A DNA stretch of 64,000 nt. Source: Fundidesulfovibrio terrae (GTDB lineage Bacteria > Desulfobacterota > Desulfovibrionia > Desulfovibrionales > Desulfovibrionaceae). Each line of letters opens with the position of its first letter. Position 1 is the stretch's first letter. A model generated the notes under the pieces. That model did not search any database. It worked only from the letters and a program-made list of their open reading frames with translations, and was not told where the DNA came from. A program made the position numbers and the translations under genes. The stretch covers positions 186,001 to 250,000 of the forward strand of contig NZ_JAKZFS010000004.1 of assembly GCF_022808915.1 (NCBI RefSeq). Direction: 5' to 3'. Shown piece by piece: positions 34,314-43,131 of the stretch.

Positions 34314-35131
34314 TGGCCGCCTTCCTTCGGGCTCGCGGGTGGCGGTGTCCCGACGGCGGGGCCTTCGAAGTCTTCGATCATTTCGACCATCTTGGAGCTC
34401 ATGTATTCCTGGAACTTGCGGGCAACCGGGAAGTCCGGACGCGCGACCAGGGCCTTTTCGAGGAACCGCTTGGCGGACCTGAGCCGCCCCTTTTCGAAGA
34501 GCACCCGGGCAAGGTTGTAGAGCAGGTGCTCGTCGTCGGGGCTCAGGCGCAGGGCCTTGGCGTAATGGCCCAGGGCCTGGGTGTGCATGCGGTTCTTGCG
34601 CAGCTTGATGCCGAACTCGTTGAAGAGGTGCTTGTACTCGGGCGCGAAAGTCCCGCTGAGGCGCGAGAGCTTGTGGAAGACGATGCGGGCGCTGTCGGTC
34701 TCGCCCCGGTCCAGGTAGGTCAGGCCCAGGCCGAACGAGGCCCGGATGTGGTCCTCGTCCTGGCGCAGGACGTTCTTGTATTCGAATTCGGCCGTGAAGA
34801 GCTGTCCTTCGCCGCGCAGGCGGTCCGCCTCGTCGGTGGCCTTCTCGATGCGGGCCAGGGCGGGCAGGACCTTGTCCAGGTAGATGTGCGGTGCAGGGAT
34901 GAACTTGTGGAGCAGTTCGTCCTTGGTGATGGTTCTGGGTTCGCCGTGGGGGATGTAGGTTTCGCTCAAGGCGCGGCAGGTGACCGTGCCTTCCCCGGTC
35001 TCCTCGGCGAAGATGTGGACTGTCTGTTTGACCCGGCGTTTGGTGGCCCCGAAGCCCACTGTGGTGACGGTTTCGGTGGCGAAAACCCCGCGCAGGATTT
35101 GGGGGGAGGGTACAGCTTTTTCCGGGGACAT
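34310..35131 (-). CDS. TPR-repeat protein coupled to the MshEN/CheX-like gene
   Basis: A 273-residue cytoplasmic protein. The N-terminal 75 residues form an unrecognised beta-rich domain (RGVFATETVTTVGFGATKRR). TPR units run from about residue 105 to 245: FTAEFEYKNVLRQDEDHIRA, LGLTYLDRGETDSARIVFHK, LGHYAKALRLSPDDEHLLYN, RLRSAKRFLEKALVARPDFP. The tail is Pro/Glu-rich. It overlaps the next gene by ATGA, so the two are made together, and the TPR may present the MshEN/CheX-like partner to another complex. Confidence 0.75.
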   Translation of the reverse strand: MSPEKAVPSPQILRGVFATETVTTVGFGATKRRVKQTVHIFAEETGEGTVTCRALSETYIPHGEPRTITKDELLHKFIPAPHIYLDKVLPALARIEKATDEADRLRGEGQLFTAEFEYKNVLRQDEDHIRASFGLGLTYLDRGETDSARIVFHKLSRLSGTFAPEYKHLFNEFGIKLRKNRMHTQALGHYAKALRLSPDDEHLLYNLARVLFEKGRLRSAKRFLEKALVARPDFPVARKFQEYMSSKMVEMIEDFEGPAVGTPPPASPKEGGQ

Positions 35132-35236
35132 CCTCTAAAAATTCCTATACCAAAGTCCCCCCTTCTGTCCATGCGGACGGCATGACCGAAATTGCTGATG
35201 ACCTGCGTCATGGGCTTGGCTATAGTTCGCCCCGTC

Positions 35237-36442
35237 ATGAACCAGGATCTCGGAAAACTTCGCATTGACCGTCAGGCATCGGCCTCCGCGCAGGGCCGCC
35301 GGCGGGTCGGCAAATGGATCTGGGCCGCTGGCGCCGCGCTGGCCCTGGCGGCCGTTGCGGCGCTCATGCCGCACACCCGGGAAGTGGAGACCGTCCAGGC
35401 GGTCATGGTCTACCCCACCCGGGCCTTCACCCAGGTCAACGCCACGGGGTACGTGGTGGCCGACCGCAAGGCCGCCGTGGCCGCCAAGGTCACCAGCACC
35501 CTGGTGTGGCTGGGCGTGGAGGAGGGCAGCCGGGTGAAGGCCGGCCAGCTCCTGGCGAGGCTTGAGAACCTGGACGTGGCCGCCGCCCTGGACAAGGCCC
35601 GGGCGGACCTGGCCGCAGCCGAATTCAACGTGGACGTGGCCAAGGCCGAGCTCGCGGACGCGCGCCTGAACCACGACAGGCTCGAGCAGCTGGTGAAGAA
35701 GGACCTGGTGGCCCGCTCCGACTACGACGCGGCCGTGGCCCGCCTGCACAAGGCCGAGGGCGCCCACGGCAACGCCGTGCGGCAGGTGGCCTCGGCCAGG
35801 GCGCAGGTGGAGGCGGCCAAGGCCCAGGCCGGGTACACCGAGATACGAGCCCCCTTCGACGCCGTGGTGCTCACCAAAAGCGCCGACGTGGGCGACATCG
35901 TCACCCCCATCGGCGCCTCCACCACGTCCAAGGCCTCGGTGGTGACCATCGCGGACATGAACTCCCTGCAGGTGGAGGCGGACGTGTCCGAGTCCAACGT
36001 GGCCAAGATCCGCCAGGGCCAGCCCGTGGAGATCATGCTGGACGCCTTCGGCGAGGAGCGCTTCCCGGGCTATGTGCACATGATCGTGCCCACCGCCGAC
36101 AAGACCAAGGCCACGGTGCTGGTCAAGGTGCGCTTTGACGCCCTGGACCCCCGGGTGCTTCCCCAGATGAGCGCCAAGGTGGCCTTCCTGGAACGCGCCC
36201 CCACCCCGGACGAGCGGGCTCCCCGGCTGGCTGTTCCCGTCAAGGCCGTGATCGACGCGGGCGGAGGCAAGGCGGTGTTCCGGTCCGAGGGCGGCGTGGC
36301 CGCTCTCACCCCGGTGAAGGTCGGGAACACCCTTGGAGATATGTTGGAGATTGTTGAAGGCCTTTTGGCCGGGGACCGGGTGGTGCTCTCCCCGCCCGCC
36401 GCGCTCAAGGACGGCGACAAGATCGCGGCGGCCGGAAAATGA
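35237..36442 (+). CDS. Periplasmic adaptor of an ABC exporter (MacA/HlyD-like)
   Basis: A 401-residue membrane fusion protein. One transmembrane helix (about 29-46, AAGALALAAVAALMP region) is followed by lipoyl (VNATGYVVADRKAAVAAKVT), coiled-coil hairpin (about 105-190), second lipoyl (YTEIRAPFDAVVLTKSADVG) and beta-barrel/MP domains. ATG 35237 is taken as the start because in-frame upstream codons lack ribosome-binding sites. TATAGT at 35221-35226 is only 10 bp before it, so the message may be nearly leaderless. The stop overlaps the ATPase start (ATGA). First gene of a four-gene exporter operon. Confidence 0.85.
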   Translation: MNQDLGKLRIDRQASASAQGRRRVGKWIWAAGAALALAAVAALMPHTREVETVQAVMVYPTRAFTQVNATGYVVADRKAAVAAKVTSTLVWLGVEEGSRVKAGQLLARLENLDVAAALDKARADLAAAEFNVDVAKAELADARLNHDRLEQLVKKDLVARSDYDAAVARLHKAEGAHGNAVRQVASARAQVEAAKAQAGYTEIRAPFDAVVLTKSADVGDIVTPIGASTTSKASVVTIADMNSLQVEADVSESNVAKIRQGQPVEIMLDAFGEERFPGYVHMIVPTADKTKATVLVKVRFDALDPRVLPQMSAKVAFLERAPTPDERAPRLAVPVKAVIDAGGGKAVFRSEGGVAALTPVKVGNTLGDMLEIVEGLLAGDRVVLSPPAALKDGDKIAAAGK

Positions 36443-37185
36443 GCGCGTCCGGAACCTCCCAGGCCGCAGGGGGCCGGGCCGGAAACGGCGAGGCCCCGCT
36501 CATCGAGATACGAAACCTCTGCAAGTCCTACCGTCGCGGCGGGCAGGAGATCCCCGTGCTGGCGGACGTCTCCTTCGACATCGCCCGGGGTGAGTTCCTG
36601 GCCCTCATGGGGCCGTCGGGATCGGGCAAGTCCACGCTCCTCAACTGCCTGGCGGGCATCGACCGGGTGGATTCGGGCAGCATCACGGTCGCCGGGCAGG
36701 ACATCACCCTTCTGGGTGAAACGGAACTGGCCGATTGGCGCAGCCGCAGCGTGGGCTTCATCTTCCAGTTCTACAACCTGATCCCCGTGCTCACCGCCCT
36801 GGAGAACGTGGAGCTGCCCCTGCTGCTCACGAGCCTGCCCGGCCGGGCCCGGCGCGAGCACGCCGAAAGGGCGCTTTCCGCCGTGGGCCTGTCCGAGCGC
36901 ATGGACCACTACCCGGCCCAGCTCTCAGGCGGGCAGCAGCAGCGCGTGGCCATCGCCCGGGCCATCGTCACCGACCCGGACATCCTGGTGGCCGACGAGC
37001 CCACCGGCGACCTGGACCGGGTGAGCGCCGAGGAAATCCTGGGCCTTCTGGACCGGCTGAACACCGAGCTCGAAAAGACCATCATCATGGTCACGCACGA
37101 TCCTCGCGCCGCCAGAAAGGCCCACGTGCTGCGCCAACTGGACAAGGGGGAGCTCTCCCGTGTTGCTGGTCAGGCTGGCCTTTAG
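36439..37185 (+). CDS. ABC exporter ATP-binding protein (MacB/LolD type)
   Basis: A 248-residue ATPase of the MacB/LolD/FtsE group, which works with FtsX-like permeases by mechanotransmission. Walker [22 protein letters not shown]-loop [20 protein letters not shown], signature [16 protein letters not shown], Walker [21 protein letters not shown], His in [20 protein letters not shown]. It is translationally coupled to the adaptor (ATGA) and overlaps the first permease by 26 bp. Typical length. Confidence 0.95.
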   Translation: MSASGTSQAAGGRAGNGEAPLIEIRNLCKSYRRGGQEIPVLADVSFDIARGEFLALMGPSGSGKSTLLNCLAGIDRVDSGSITVAGQDITLLGETELADWRSRSVGFIFQFYNLIPVLTALENVELPLLLTSLPGRARREHAERALSAVGLSERMDHYPAQLSGGQQQRVAIARAIVTDPDILVADEPTGDLDRVSAEEILGLLDRLNTELEKTIIMVTHDPRAARKAHVLRQLDKGELSRVAGQAGL

Positions 37186-38320
37186 GAACGCCTTCCGCCA
37201 CAGGCTCAGGTCGCTTCTGACCATCCTGGGCGTGATGGTGGCCATCCTGGCCTTCGGACTACTCCGCACGGTGATCGACGCCTGGTATTCCGGCGTGGCC
37301 TCGAGCTCAGCCAACCGGCTGGTCACGCGAAACGCCGTGTCCCTCACCTTCTCCCTGCCCCTGGCCTACAAGGAGAAGATCAGGGCCGTGCCCGGCGTCA
37401 CCAAGGTCTGCGCGGGCAACTGGTTCGGCGGCATCTACATCGACGAGAAGAACTTCTTCGCCAACCTGGCCTACGAACCCCAGACGCTGCTGGAGCTCTA
37501 TCCCGAATTCGTCATAGACGACGCCGACCAGAAGGCGGCCTTCCTGCGCGACCGCAAGGGCTGCCTGGTCGGGGCCAAGCTGGCCAAGCGCTTCGGGTGG
37601 AAGGTGGGCGACAACATCACCCTGCGCGGCACCATCTTCCCAGGCGACTGGGAGATGACCGTGCGGGCCATCTACCGGGGGGCGCGCTCCACCACCGACG
37701 AGACGCAGCTCTTCTTCCACTGGGCCTACCTGGACGAGACCATGCGGGCCAACTACCCCGCCCGGGCCGGACAGGTGGGCTTCTACCTGGTGGGCATCGC
37801 GGACCCGGACAAGGCCGCCGAAATTTCCAAGGCCGTGGACGCCCAGTTCGCCAACTCCCTGGCCGAGACCCTCACCGAGACCGAAAAGGCTTTCCAGATG
37901 AGCTTCGTGTCCATGTCCGAGGCCATCATCCTGGCCATCCGGCTGGTGAGCTTCGTGGTGGTGCTGATCATCCTGGCCGTGGCCGCCAACACAATGGCCA
38001 TGTCCGCCCGCGAGCGCACAGGCGAATACGCCGTACTCAAGACCCTGGGGTTCCGCGCCCCCACCGTGGCCCTGCTCATTGCCGGGGAATCCCTGGTCTT
38101 GAGCCTGACCGGAGCCGGGCTGGGGCTCGCGCTCATCATCCCCTGCGCCAAGGCCTTCGGCACCTTCATGACCGACTTCTTCCCGGTGTTCGCCGTGTCC
38201 GACCAGACCATCCTCTACGGCCTGCTGGCGGGAGTGGCCGTGGGCGTGCTCTCCGGGGTGTATCCGGCCTGGTACGCGGCCCGGGTGCGCATCGCCGTGG
38301 CCCTTAGGAAGGTGGGCTAG
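37160..38320 (+). CDS. FtsX-like ABC exporter permease (first)
   Basis: A 386-residue permease with one N-terminal helix (about 16-36, [20 protein letters not shown]), a large periplasmic MacB-PCD-like domain (about 40-255) and three C-terminal helices (about 258-285, 310-335, 350-372). GTG 37160 is preceded by GGGGGAG seven bases upstream, inside the 3' end of the ATPase gene. It pairs with the second permease to form the membrane dimer. The substrate, a lipid, lipoprotein or toxic compound, is unknown. Confidence 0.88.
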   Translation: MLLVRLAFRNAFRHRLRSLLTILGVMVAILAFGLLRTVIDAWYSGVASSSANRLVTRNAVSLTFSLPLAYKEKIRAVPGVTKVCAGNWFGGIYIDEKNFFANLAYEPQTLLELYPEFVIDDADQKAAFLRDRKGCLVGAKLAKRFGWKVGDNITLRGTIFPGDWEMTVRAIYRGARSTTDETQLFFHWAYLDETMRANYPARAGQVGFYLVGIADPDKAAEISKAVDAQFANSLAETLTETEKAFQMSFVSMSEAIILAIRLVSFVVVLIILAVAANTMAMSARERTGEYAVLKTLGFRAPTVALLIAGESLVLSLTGAGLGLALIIPCAKAFGTFMTDFFPVFAVSDQTILYGLLAGVAVGVLSGVYPAWYAARVRIAVALRKVG

Positions 38321-38323
38321 GCC

Positions 38324-39487
38324 GTGGCCATCCCCTTGAGCTATTCCTGGCGCAACCTGCTGACCCGGCGGGCCACCACGGCGCTCACGGCCGGGGGCAT
38401 GGCCCTGGTGGTGTTCGTGTTCACGGCAACGCTCATGCTGGCCGAGGGGCTGCGCCAGACCCTGGTGGCCACGGGCAGCCCGGACAACGCCGTCATCCTG
38501 CGCAAGAGTTCCGAGACCGAGGTTCAGTCCTCGGTGGACCGCAGCTCCGCCAACGTGGCCGCCACCATGCCCCAGGTGGCGGTGGACGTGGAAGGGCGGC
38601 TCATGGCCGCCAAGGAGCTGATCGTGCTCATCTCGCTCACCAAGAAGAGCGGCACGGCCTCCAACGTGGCCATCCGGGGGACCAACTACGCCTCCCTGGA
38701 GCTTCGGCCCCAGGTGGTCCTCAAGCAGGGGCGGCTGCCCGAGCCGGGGTCCACCGAGATCATGGTGGGGCAGAGCGTGGTGTCCAAATTCGCGGGCGTG
38801 GGGCTGGGCCAGAGCCTGCGCTTCGCCCAGCGCGACTGGACCGTGGTGGGCGTGTTCGACGCGGGCAACACAGGCTTCGCCTCCGAAATCTGGGGCGACG
38901 CCGAGCAGCTCATGCAGGCGTTTCGCCGCCAGAGCTATTCCGTGGTGGTGGTCAAGCTTTCGGACGCCTCGGATTTCGAGGCCTACCGCTCCGTCATCGA
39001 GGCCGACCCGCGCCTGCAGGCCGAGGTCAAGCGCGAGCGCAAGTACTACGAGGACCAGTCCAAGGCGTTGTCGCGCTTCCTCAAGGTGCTGGGCATCTCG
39101 CTTACGGCCATCTTCTCCATCGGGGCCATGCTGGGGGCCATGATCACCATGTATTCGGCCGTGGCCAACCGGGTGGGCGAGATCGGCACGCTCCGGGCCC
39201 TGGGGTTCAAGCGCCGGGAGATAATGCTGGCCTTCCTGGCAGAGTCGCTGCTGCTGGGGACGCTGGGCGGGGCGGCAGGCACGTTCTTCGCGGCTTTCTT
39301 AAGCTTCATGACCTTTTCCACCACCAACTTTCAGACCTTCGCCGAGCTGGCCTTCCGCTTCACCCTGACGGGTGAGATCGCCTCCTGGTCCATGGGGTTC
39401 GCGCTGTTCATGGGCGTGGTTGGCGGGTTCCTGCCGGCGCTTCGGGCCTCGCGTCTGAACATTGTGGAGGCCCTCAGGTCGGGGTAG
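38324..39487 (+). CDS. FtsX-like ABC exporter permease (second)
   Basis: A 387-residue permease with the same plan as the first: N-terminal helix (about 20-42, TALTAGGMALVVFVFTATLM), a periplasmic domain and three C-terminal helices (IFSIGAMLGAMITMYSAVAN; LAFLAESLLLGTLGGAAGTF; SMGFALFMGVVGGFLPALRA). The cytoplasmic loop RVGEIGTLRALGFKRREIM is diagnostic of the FtsX family. GTG start 3 bp after the first permease stop. It ends the exporter operon, 136 bp before the module array begins. Confidence 0.88.
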   Translation: MAIPLSYSWRNLLTRRATTALTAGGMALVVFVFTATLMLAEGLRQTLVATGSPDNAVILRKSSETEVQSSVDRSSANVAATMPQVAVDVEGRLMAAKELIVLISLTKKSGTASNVAIRGTNYASLELRPQVVLKQGRLPEPGSTEIMVGQSVVSKFAGVGLGQSLRFAQRDWTVVGVFDAGNTGFASEIWGDAEQLMQAFRRQSYSVVVVKLSDASDFEAYRSVIEADPRLQAEVKRERKYYEDQSKALSRFLKVLGISLTAIFSIGAMLGAMITMYSAVANRVGEIGTLRALGFKRREIMLAFLAESLLLGTLGGAAGTFFAAFLSFMTFSTTNFQTFAELAFRFTLTGEIASWSMGFALFMGVVGGFLPALRASRLNIVEALRSG

Positions 39488-39623
39488 AAGGCGTTGAGGG
39501 GACGCAGGCGCGGGAGCGTAACGCCCGGGGCTGTCTTGCAGCCGGAGGATATTCGTCCTATAAGATTTTCGTCTTGTCGATTTCGGGTGAGTGATATTTT
39601 GTGACAAGGCTTTCAGGTGCCCC

Positions 39624-40610
39624 ATGCGTCCCATCCCGCTTCATGTCTTGCTCCTTGTGCTGCTGGCCGCGCTCGCCCTGACGTCACCCGCATGGTGCGG
39701 CGCGGGTGAAATACGCCAACTCACGGCCGAGCTCGACAAGGCCAAGGACGCGATTTTCCTGCCGGATTCGAGCACGCTTCGGGACAGGACGCTGGCCCAG
39801 TTCGCCGAGAGGCCGCCCGGTCCCGGCTGGGCGGACTGGAGCGTGTCGGACCTCCCTTCGTTTTCCCTGGCGTATGATGTGCTGGAACTGCTCCGGGCGG
39901 CCGACGTCCTGGGCTTCCTCGACCGGCGTGACGCCACGGCCCGGAAGGTGCTCCTGGAGATGGCCGGGCGTATCAGGGACACGGGGCGCGAGGATGCGCG
40001 GTGGCTGGCGAGGACGGGCCGGTGGATCCAGGCGAGCGTCAGCATCCCGCACGCCCAGGACATGGTTGGTCACGCCCGGGAGAAGAGCCCGGAGGTCAGG
40101 CGGCTTCTGGCCAGACTCAAGGCAGCATTGCGGGCCGAAGCCTTGGCCGGGGGGCCGCCCCCGAAGGGGCGGCCCGTGTTGGCGGAATCTTTCCCAGATT
40201 ATGCGAAGCTTGTGCGCGACAGCAACACTCTCGTTCCCCTGGCTATTAAATTGGAGCGGGAGCACGGCGCGGCTATCCCGAGGGATTGGCCGCGCCGCAT
40301 ACGGATCACCCAAACGTGGGCCAGGGGGCGCGCGGACGTCCTGAACATGATCTCTGCCGCCAAGCTCTCGGAGAAGAGCCCCAAACCCGCTCTCGAATAT
40401 GCCGAATTCTTCACCGACGAAGCCGGGTGGGCGCTTGAAGGTGTGATCCATAACACCTGGTGGGACGACGATGGATACAAGCCGTTCCTTGCCTGGGAGC
40501 AACCCCTTGCCAGAAAGCTTCGAAGCGTGATCGATGCTTTTTTCGACATCTATTACGGGCCAAGCTACGACCGTAATGCAGAGATCAGGCATTGGCTCCA
40601 CCGGGAATAA
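39624..40610 (+). CDS. Secreted orphan protein, module 1 (candidate immunity-like paralogue)
   Basis: Not recognised. 328 residues with a Sec signal peptide (MRPIPLHVLLLVLLAALALT..., cleavage near residue 26), so probably periplasmic. The mature part is helical with RPPGPGWADWSVSDLPSFSL and a run RDATARKVLLEMAGRIRDTG. Residues 1-188 are about 90% identical to the module 3 protein (43132-44118); after GRPVLAE the two sequences differ abruptly, though SPKPALE recurs. ATG 39624 has CAGGTG nearby. Its stop is 5 bp from the stop of a fossil of the convergent partner gene. Role as an immunity protein is inferred only from location and architecture. Confidence 0.8.
   Translation: MRPIPLHVLLLVLLAALALTSPAWCGAGEIRQLTAELDKAKDAIFLPDSSTLRDRTLAQFAERPPGPGWADWSVSDLPSFSLAYDVLELLRAADVLGFLDRRDATARKVLLEMAGRIRDTGREDARWLARTGRWIQASVSIPHAQDMVGHAREKSPEVRRLLARLKAALRAEALAGGPPPKGRPVLAESFPDYAKLVRDSNTLVPLAIKLEREHGAAIPRDWPRRIRITQTWARGRADVLNMISAAKLSEKSPKPALEYAEFFTDEAGWALEGVIHNTWWDDDGYKPFLAWEQPLARKLRSVIDAFFDIYYGPSYDRNAEIRHWLHRE
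40152..40175 (+). repeat. Perfect 10-bp stem-loop at the conserved/variable boundary (module 1)
   Basis: GGGCCGCCCC-CGAA-GGGGCGGCCC, inside the coding sequence for GPPPKGRP. The same hairpin is at 43660-43683 in the module 3 paralogue. In both, near-identity upstream ends within about 15 bp downstream of it. Confidence 0.7.
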
Positions 40611-40615
40611 ACGCG

Positions 40616-40710
40616 CTATCGCGTTTTCCCATCCCATTGCCCAGGGAACATGTCCCGGACGTAGTCAGGATTAGGCCGGGGGGTGCCTTCACGTTCAGCA
40701 TCATAATCCC
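40616..40710 (-). pseudogene. Fossil C-terminus of the 290-aa orphan family (module 1)
   Basis: The minus strand reads about 31 codons ending DYVRDMFPGQWDGKTR and a stop at 40618-40616. It aligns with the C-termini of the two other family members (YVRNMFPGQW and YVRKMFPGQW) including the E-R-x-G-x-P-x-P-N-P stretch of the module 2 copy. Nothing upstream matches the family, so the rest was deleted or replaced by the module 2 secreted gene, which starts 12 bp away. The 5-bp spacing to the stop of the preceding plus-strand gene equals that in module 3. Confidence 0.8.
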
Positions 40711-40722
40711 GGGGGTTAGGAA

Positions 40723-41712
40723 ATGAAGTTTACAGCGGCCGTGCTGTTTCTCTTAGTGTCAAATATCTGGTGTATACCCGTCCGCGCCGATACCATCAGT
40801 TTCGAGCAGGCCGTGGCAACGCTTGATGCCGCCCACAAGCTCCAACAGGAACAGTTGCATCTCTGGCGCGGGGAGCCGGAAGCTCTTCGGGCACGTCTGG
40901 CCAAGAATCCTCCCGGACCGGGCTGGGCGGATTTCGGCTGGTCGAATTTTCCCGTGGCGGGTGACACCGACAAGCTTCTGCTGCTTCTCCACGCGGCGAA
41001 GGATCTTGGCCTACTCGGCAGGAAGGACAGGGCTTCCAGGCTGATTTTCTTCAACATCGCCCACCGATATGAGCAGGCAGCGGATGGAATTGGCACTTGG
41101 AATGATAAGACGGCGAGGTATCTTGAAAAATTCAAGGGGACCTCAGAGTATGAAAGATTCATGACGTTGGCCACAAGGCGTTGGCAAGCAGAGATGGAGG
41201 CGTGGTTGCGCGTGGCCACATACCTGAAACAGGAGTGTGATGCGGAAGGGCTGGAGCCTGGCGCGTGGCAGAAGTCTATAACTGAAACAGCTCCCGAATT
41301 TGTCCGCTTTAAACACAGAGTGGAAAAAATTCGTCTGGAAGCGGAGAAAATGACGAAGGGATACAGCACGCGCATCACCAGCAACTGGCCGGGCAAACTG
41401 GCGTACCTTCTGGAAGATGTCCGGACCAGGGCCGATTTATGGTCGATGGCCCTGGTCGCGGACATTTCGGAGAAGACCCCCAAAGAGGGCCTCAAGTTGT
41501 TGACGGACCTCTACAGGATGGACGAAGATGCAGATATGTCCGTGCGGTACTCCTTCCAGACAAAGGGCGAGAGATACCCGCCGCTTTCGCCTCCAGAGCG
41601 GCGTCTCGCGCGAGAGGCGCTTGAAGCCTTGGAAGCTTACCGGAACGCCATTCTCGAGAGGAATCTCATTTCATTTGTGAACAGGGCCGAGGACCTGCTC
41701 GACGCCAAGTAG
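40723..41712 (+). CDS. Secreted orphan protein, module 2 (divergent paralogue)
   Basis: Not recognised. 329 residues with a signal peptide (MKFTAAVLFLLVSNIWCIPV..RA, cleavage near 23). It shares short landmarks with the module 1 and 3 proteins: NPPGPGWADFGWSNFP, LLLLLHAAKDLGLLGRKDRA (compare ELLRAADVLGFLDRRDA) and ISEKTPKEGLK (compare LSEKSPKPALE), at the same relative positions. Overall it is distant from them. Its stop is 12 bp from the stop of the frameshifted convergent gene. Less GC-biased codon use than the neighbours hints at separate acquisition. Confidence 0.8.
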   Translation: MKFTAAVLFLLVSNIWCIPVRADTISFEQAVATLDAAHKLQQEQLHLWRGEPEALRARLAKNPPGPGWADFGWSNFPVAGDTDKLLLLLHAAKDLGLLGRKDRASRLIFFNIAHRYEQAADGIGTWNDKTARYLEKFKGTSEYERFMTLATRRWQAEMEAWLRVATYLKQECDAEGLEPGAWQKSITETAPEFVRFKHRVEKIRLEAEKMTKGYSTRITSNWPGKLAYLLEDVRTRADLWSMALVADISEKTPKEGLKLLTDLYRMDEDADMSVRYSFQTKGERYPPLSPPERRLAREALEALEAYRNAILERNLISFVNRAEDLLDAK

Positions 41713-41724
41713 GTCATTCTGCTG

Positions 41725-42611
41725 TTACTGGCCGTTCCATTGGCCAGGGAACATCTTTCTGACATAGCCGGGGTTTGGCCATGGTTTCCCCGACCGTTCC
41801 ATATCGTTGAGCGTGCCGAACCCATTTCTGTAGCCCGCCTCGGCCCTGAACGGATCGTCTCCTGCTTGATTGAAGTTATTCCTGGCAAGCATGGAGCCGA
41901 CCATTGTGGCGAAATTGGGGTCGTGCATGGCCTGCCGGAATGCCTCGATGTCCTTGGGCTCGGTAAGGTTCCCGCCGTTACGGTTTCCAAAGTCGAAACC
42001 GACGTCGGCAGCGGCGATGGGGCGCACCTGCTCAAGGCCGCCAGCCTGCGAGCCAGCCACCCAAGCATCGGCCTTACCCTTCGATTCCACGGAAACCTTG
42101 TTGTTGGCGTACTGGTCCGGATACCCGAAATAGTTGGCCCAGTACTTGGCCGTGTCGGCGTTGGCCCCGGTGGGCGGGCCGTAGTTGGTGTCCGGGGCCT
42201 TCATGTTGCCGTAGACGTCTTTGACCGCCTGCGGGGCGTTGGAGGGATTGAGCGGGTGGCGCTTGTTGAAGTCCGCCAGGAACTCCGACAGCCTCTCCGG
42301 GTCGTTCACCCATTGGAATTTCTCGGGCAGCGCTGATTTTGCTTGGGGAGCTCCGGCCGGGCCGCCCCGGAGGAGGCATCGGGCGGTGAACTGCCGCCAT
42401 CCGGCGATGCCGGGTATACGGAGTCGGAGAGCACCCCCTTGACGCGGAGGTAATCGTCCGGTTGCCTTCCGGCCCAATCGTTTCCAGTCTCGCCGTATGA
42501 CAGCACGCCGCCGTTGAAATGCTCGCCGTCCGGGTTGGCGCGCACGTAGCTCTCTGCGAGGGCGTTCACGTAAGGGAGTTCATTGTCTTCAGTTGATCCG
42601 AACGTCACCAT
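41725..42611 (-). pseudogene. Frameshifted copy of the 290-aa orphan family (module 2)
   Basis: From ATG 42611 (AGGAGA eight bases upstream) the frame reads MVTFGSTEDNELPYVNALAE... to about PPDASSG. The family then continues in another frame from GGPAGAPQAKSALPEKFQ to RKMFPGQWNGQ and stop at 41725. Compared with the intact copy (44124-44996), one base is missing or two added between about 42360 and 42405. Apart from this the copy is well preserved, so the event is recent, or a sequencing error in a GC-rich stretch. The convergent secreted gene ends 12 bp away. Confidence 0.8.
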
Positions 42612-42626
42612 CTTCGATTCTCCTGT

Positions 42627-42640
42627 GGCCGCATGCGGCC
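42627..42640 (-). promoter_or_regulatory. Palindrome in the 5' leader of the module 2 minus-strand gene
   Basis: GGCCGCATGCGGCC, a perfect 14-bp palindrome just upstream of the ribosome-binding site. It is conserved at 45012-45025 in front of the intact copy, so it belongs to the duplicated unit. It may be an RNA hairpin controlling translation or a protein site. Confidence 0.45.
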
Positions 42641-42879
42641 GTTTTCACTCCCCAAGGGCGGGAGCGGTTTTCGCTTCCTTGCCATGCCTGAAGCATTCTC
42701 CTGCGGGAAGGCGATCACAGTCTTTCGGGATGCCGGAACGTCTGGCCATGAAACGGTCGTGCGGGGCGTCCTCCTTTGCCGGGGCAGACAACGCGCGATT
42801 TTAGCGGGAAGGAGTTCCAAAGCTTCCCATATAGGGGTATGTGGGGAGAAAGTTGAAAAAGCCTTTCGGAGGGACACCC

Positions 42880-43058
42880 ATGCGCATCGGAATCGCCGCC
42901 GACCACGGCGGCAACACCATGAGTACCTCGCGGATGCGATCGGGCGGGAAGGCCAACATGTGGAAGATTTCGGGGCCTACAGCTTCGACCCTGGAGACGA
43001 CTGCGCCGACTTCGTCATCCCCATGCCCGTCGGGCAGGCGGCTGCCTTGCAGTTTTGA
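42880..43058 (+). pseudogene. rpiB: Truncated, degraded rpiB 5' fragment
   Basis: ATG 42880 begins MRIGIAADHGGN, identical to intact rpiB (45263) for 11 residues, then falls out of frame after an internal deletion. Nucleotide similarity resumes around the EDFGAH- and DFVIPM-coding stretches and stops near 43030. The upstream 280 bp also match the region before intact rpiB. It marks the right edge of the first duplicated unit. The gap 42612-43131 otherwise holds only this leader and the start region of the next gene. Confidence 0.85.
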
Positions 43059-43131
43059 CTGCATTATCTTATAAATTCGCACGAATTGATTTCGTCTGAT
43101 GAATATTCGCGATAAAGTTTTCAGGTGCCCC

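Noticed and set aside
42841-43074. A 77-codon frame containing the rpiB fragment as a functional small protein
   Set aside because: Only the first 11 residues after MRIG match RpiB; the remainder is out-of-frame Ser/Thr/Pro sequence, so it is a remnant.
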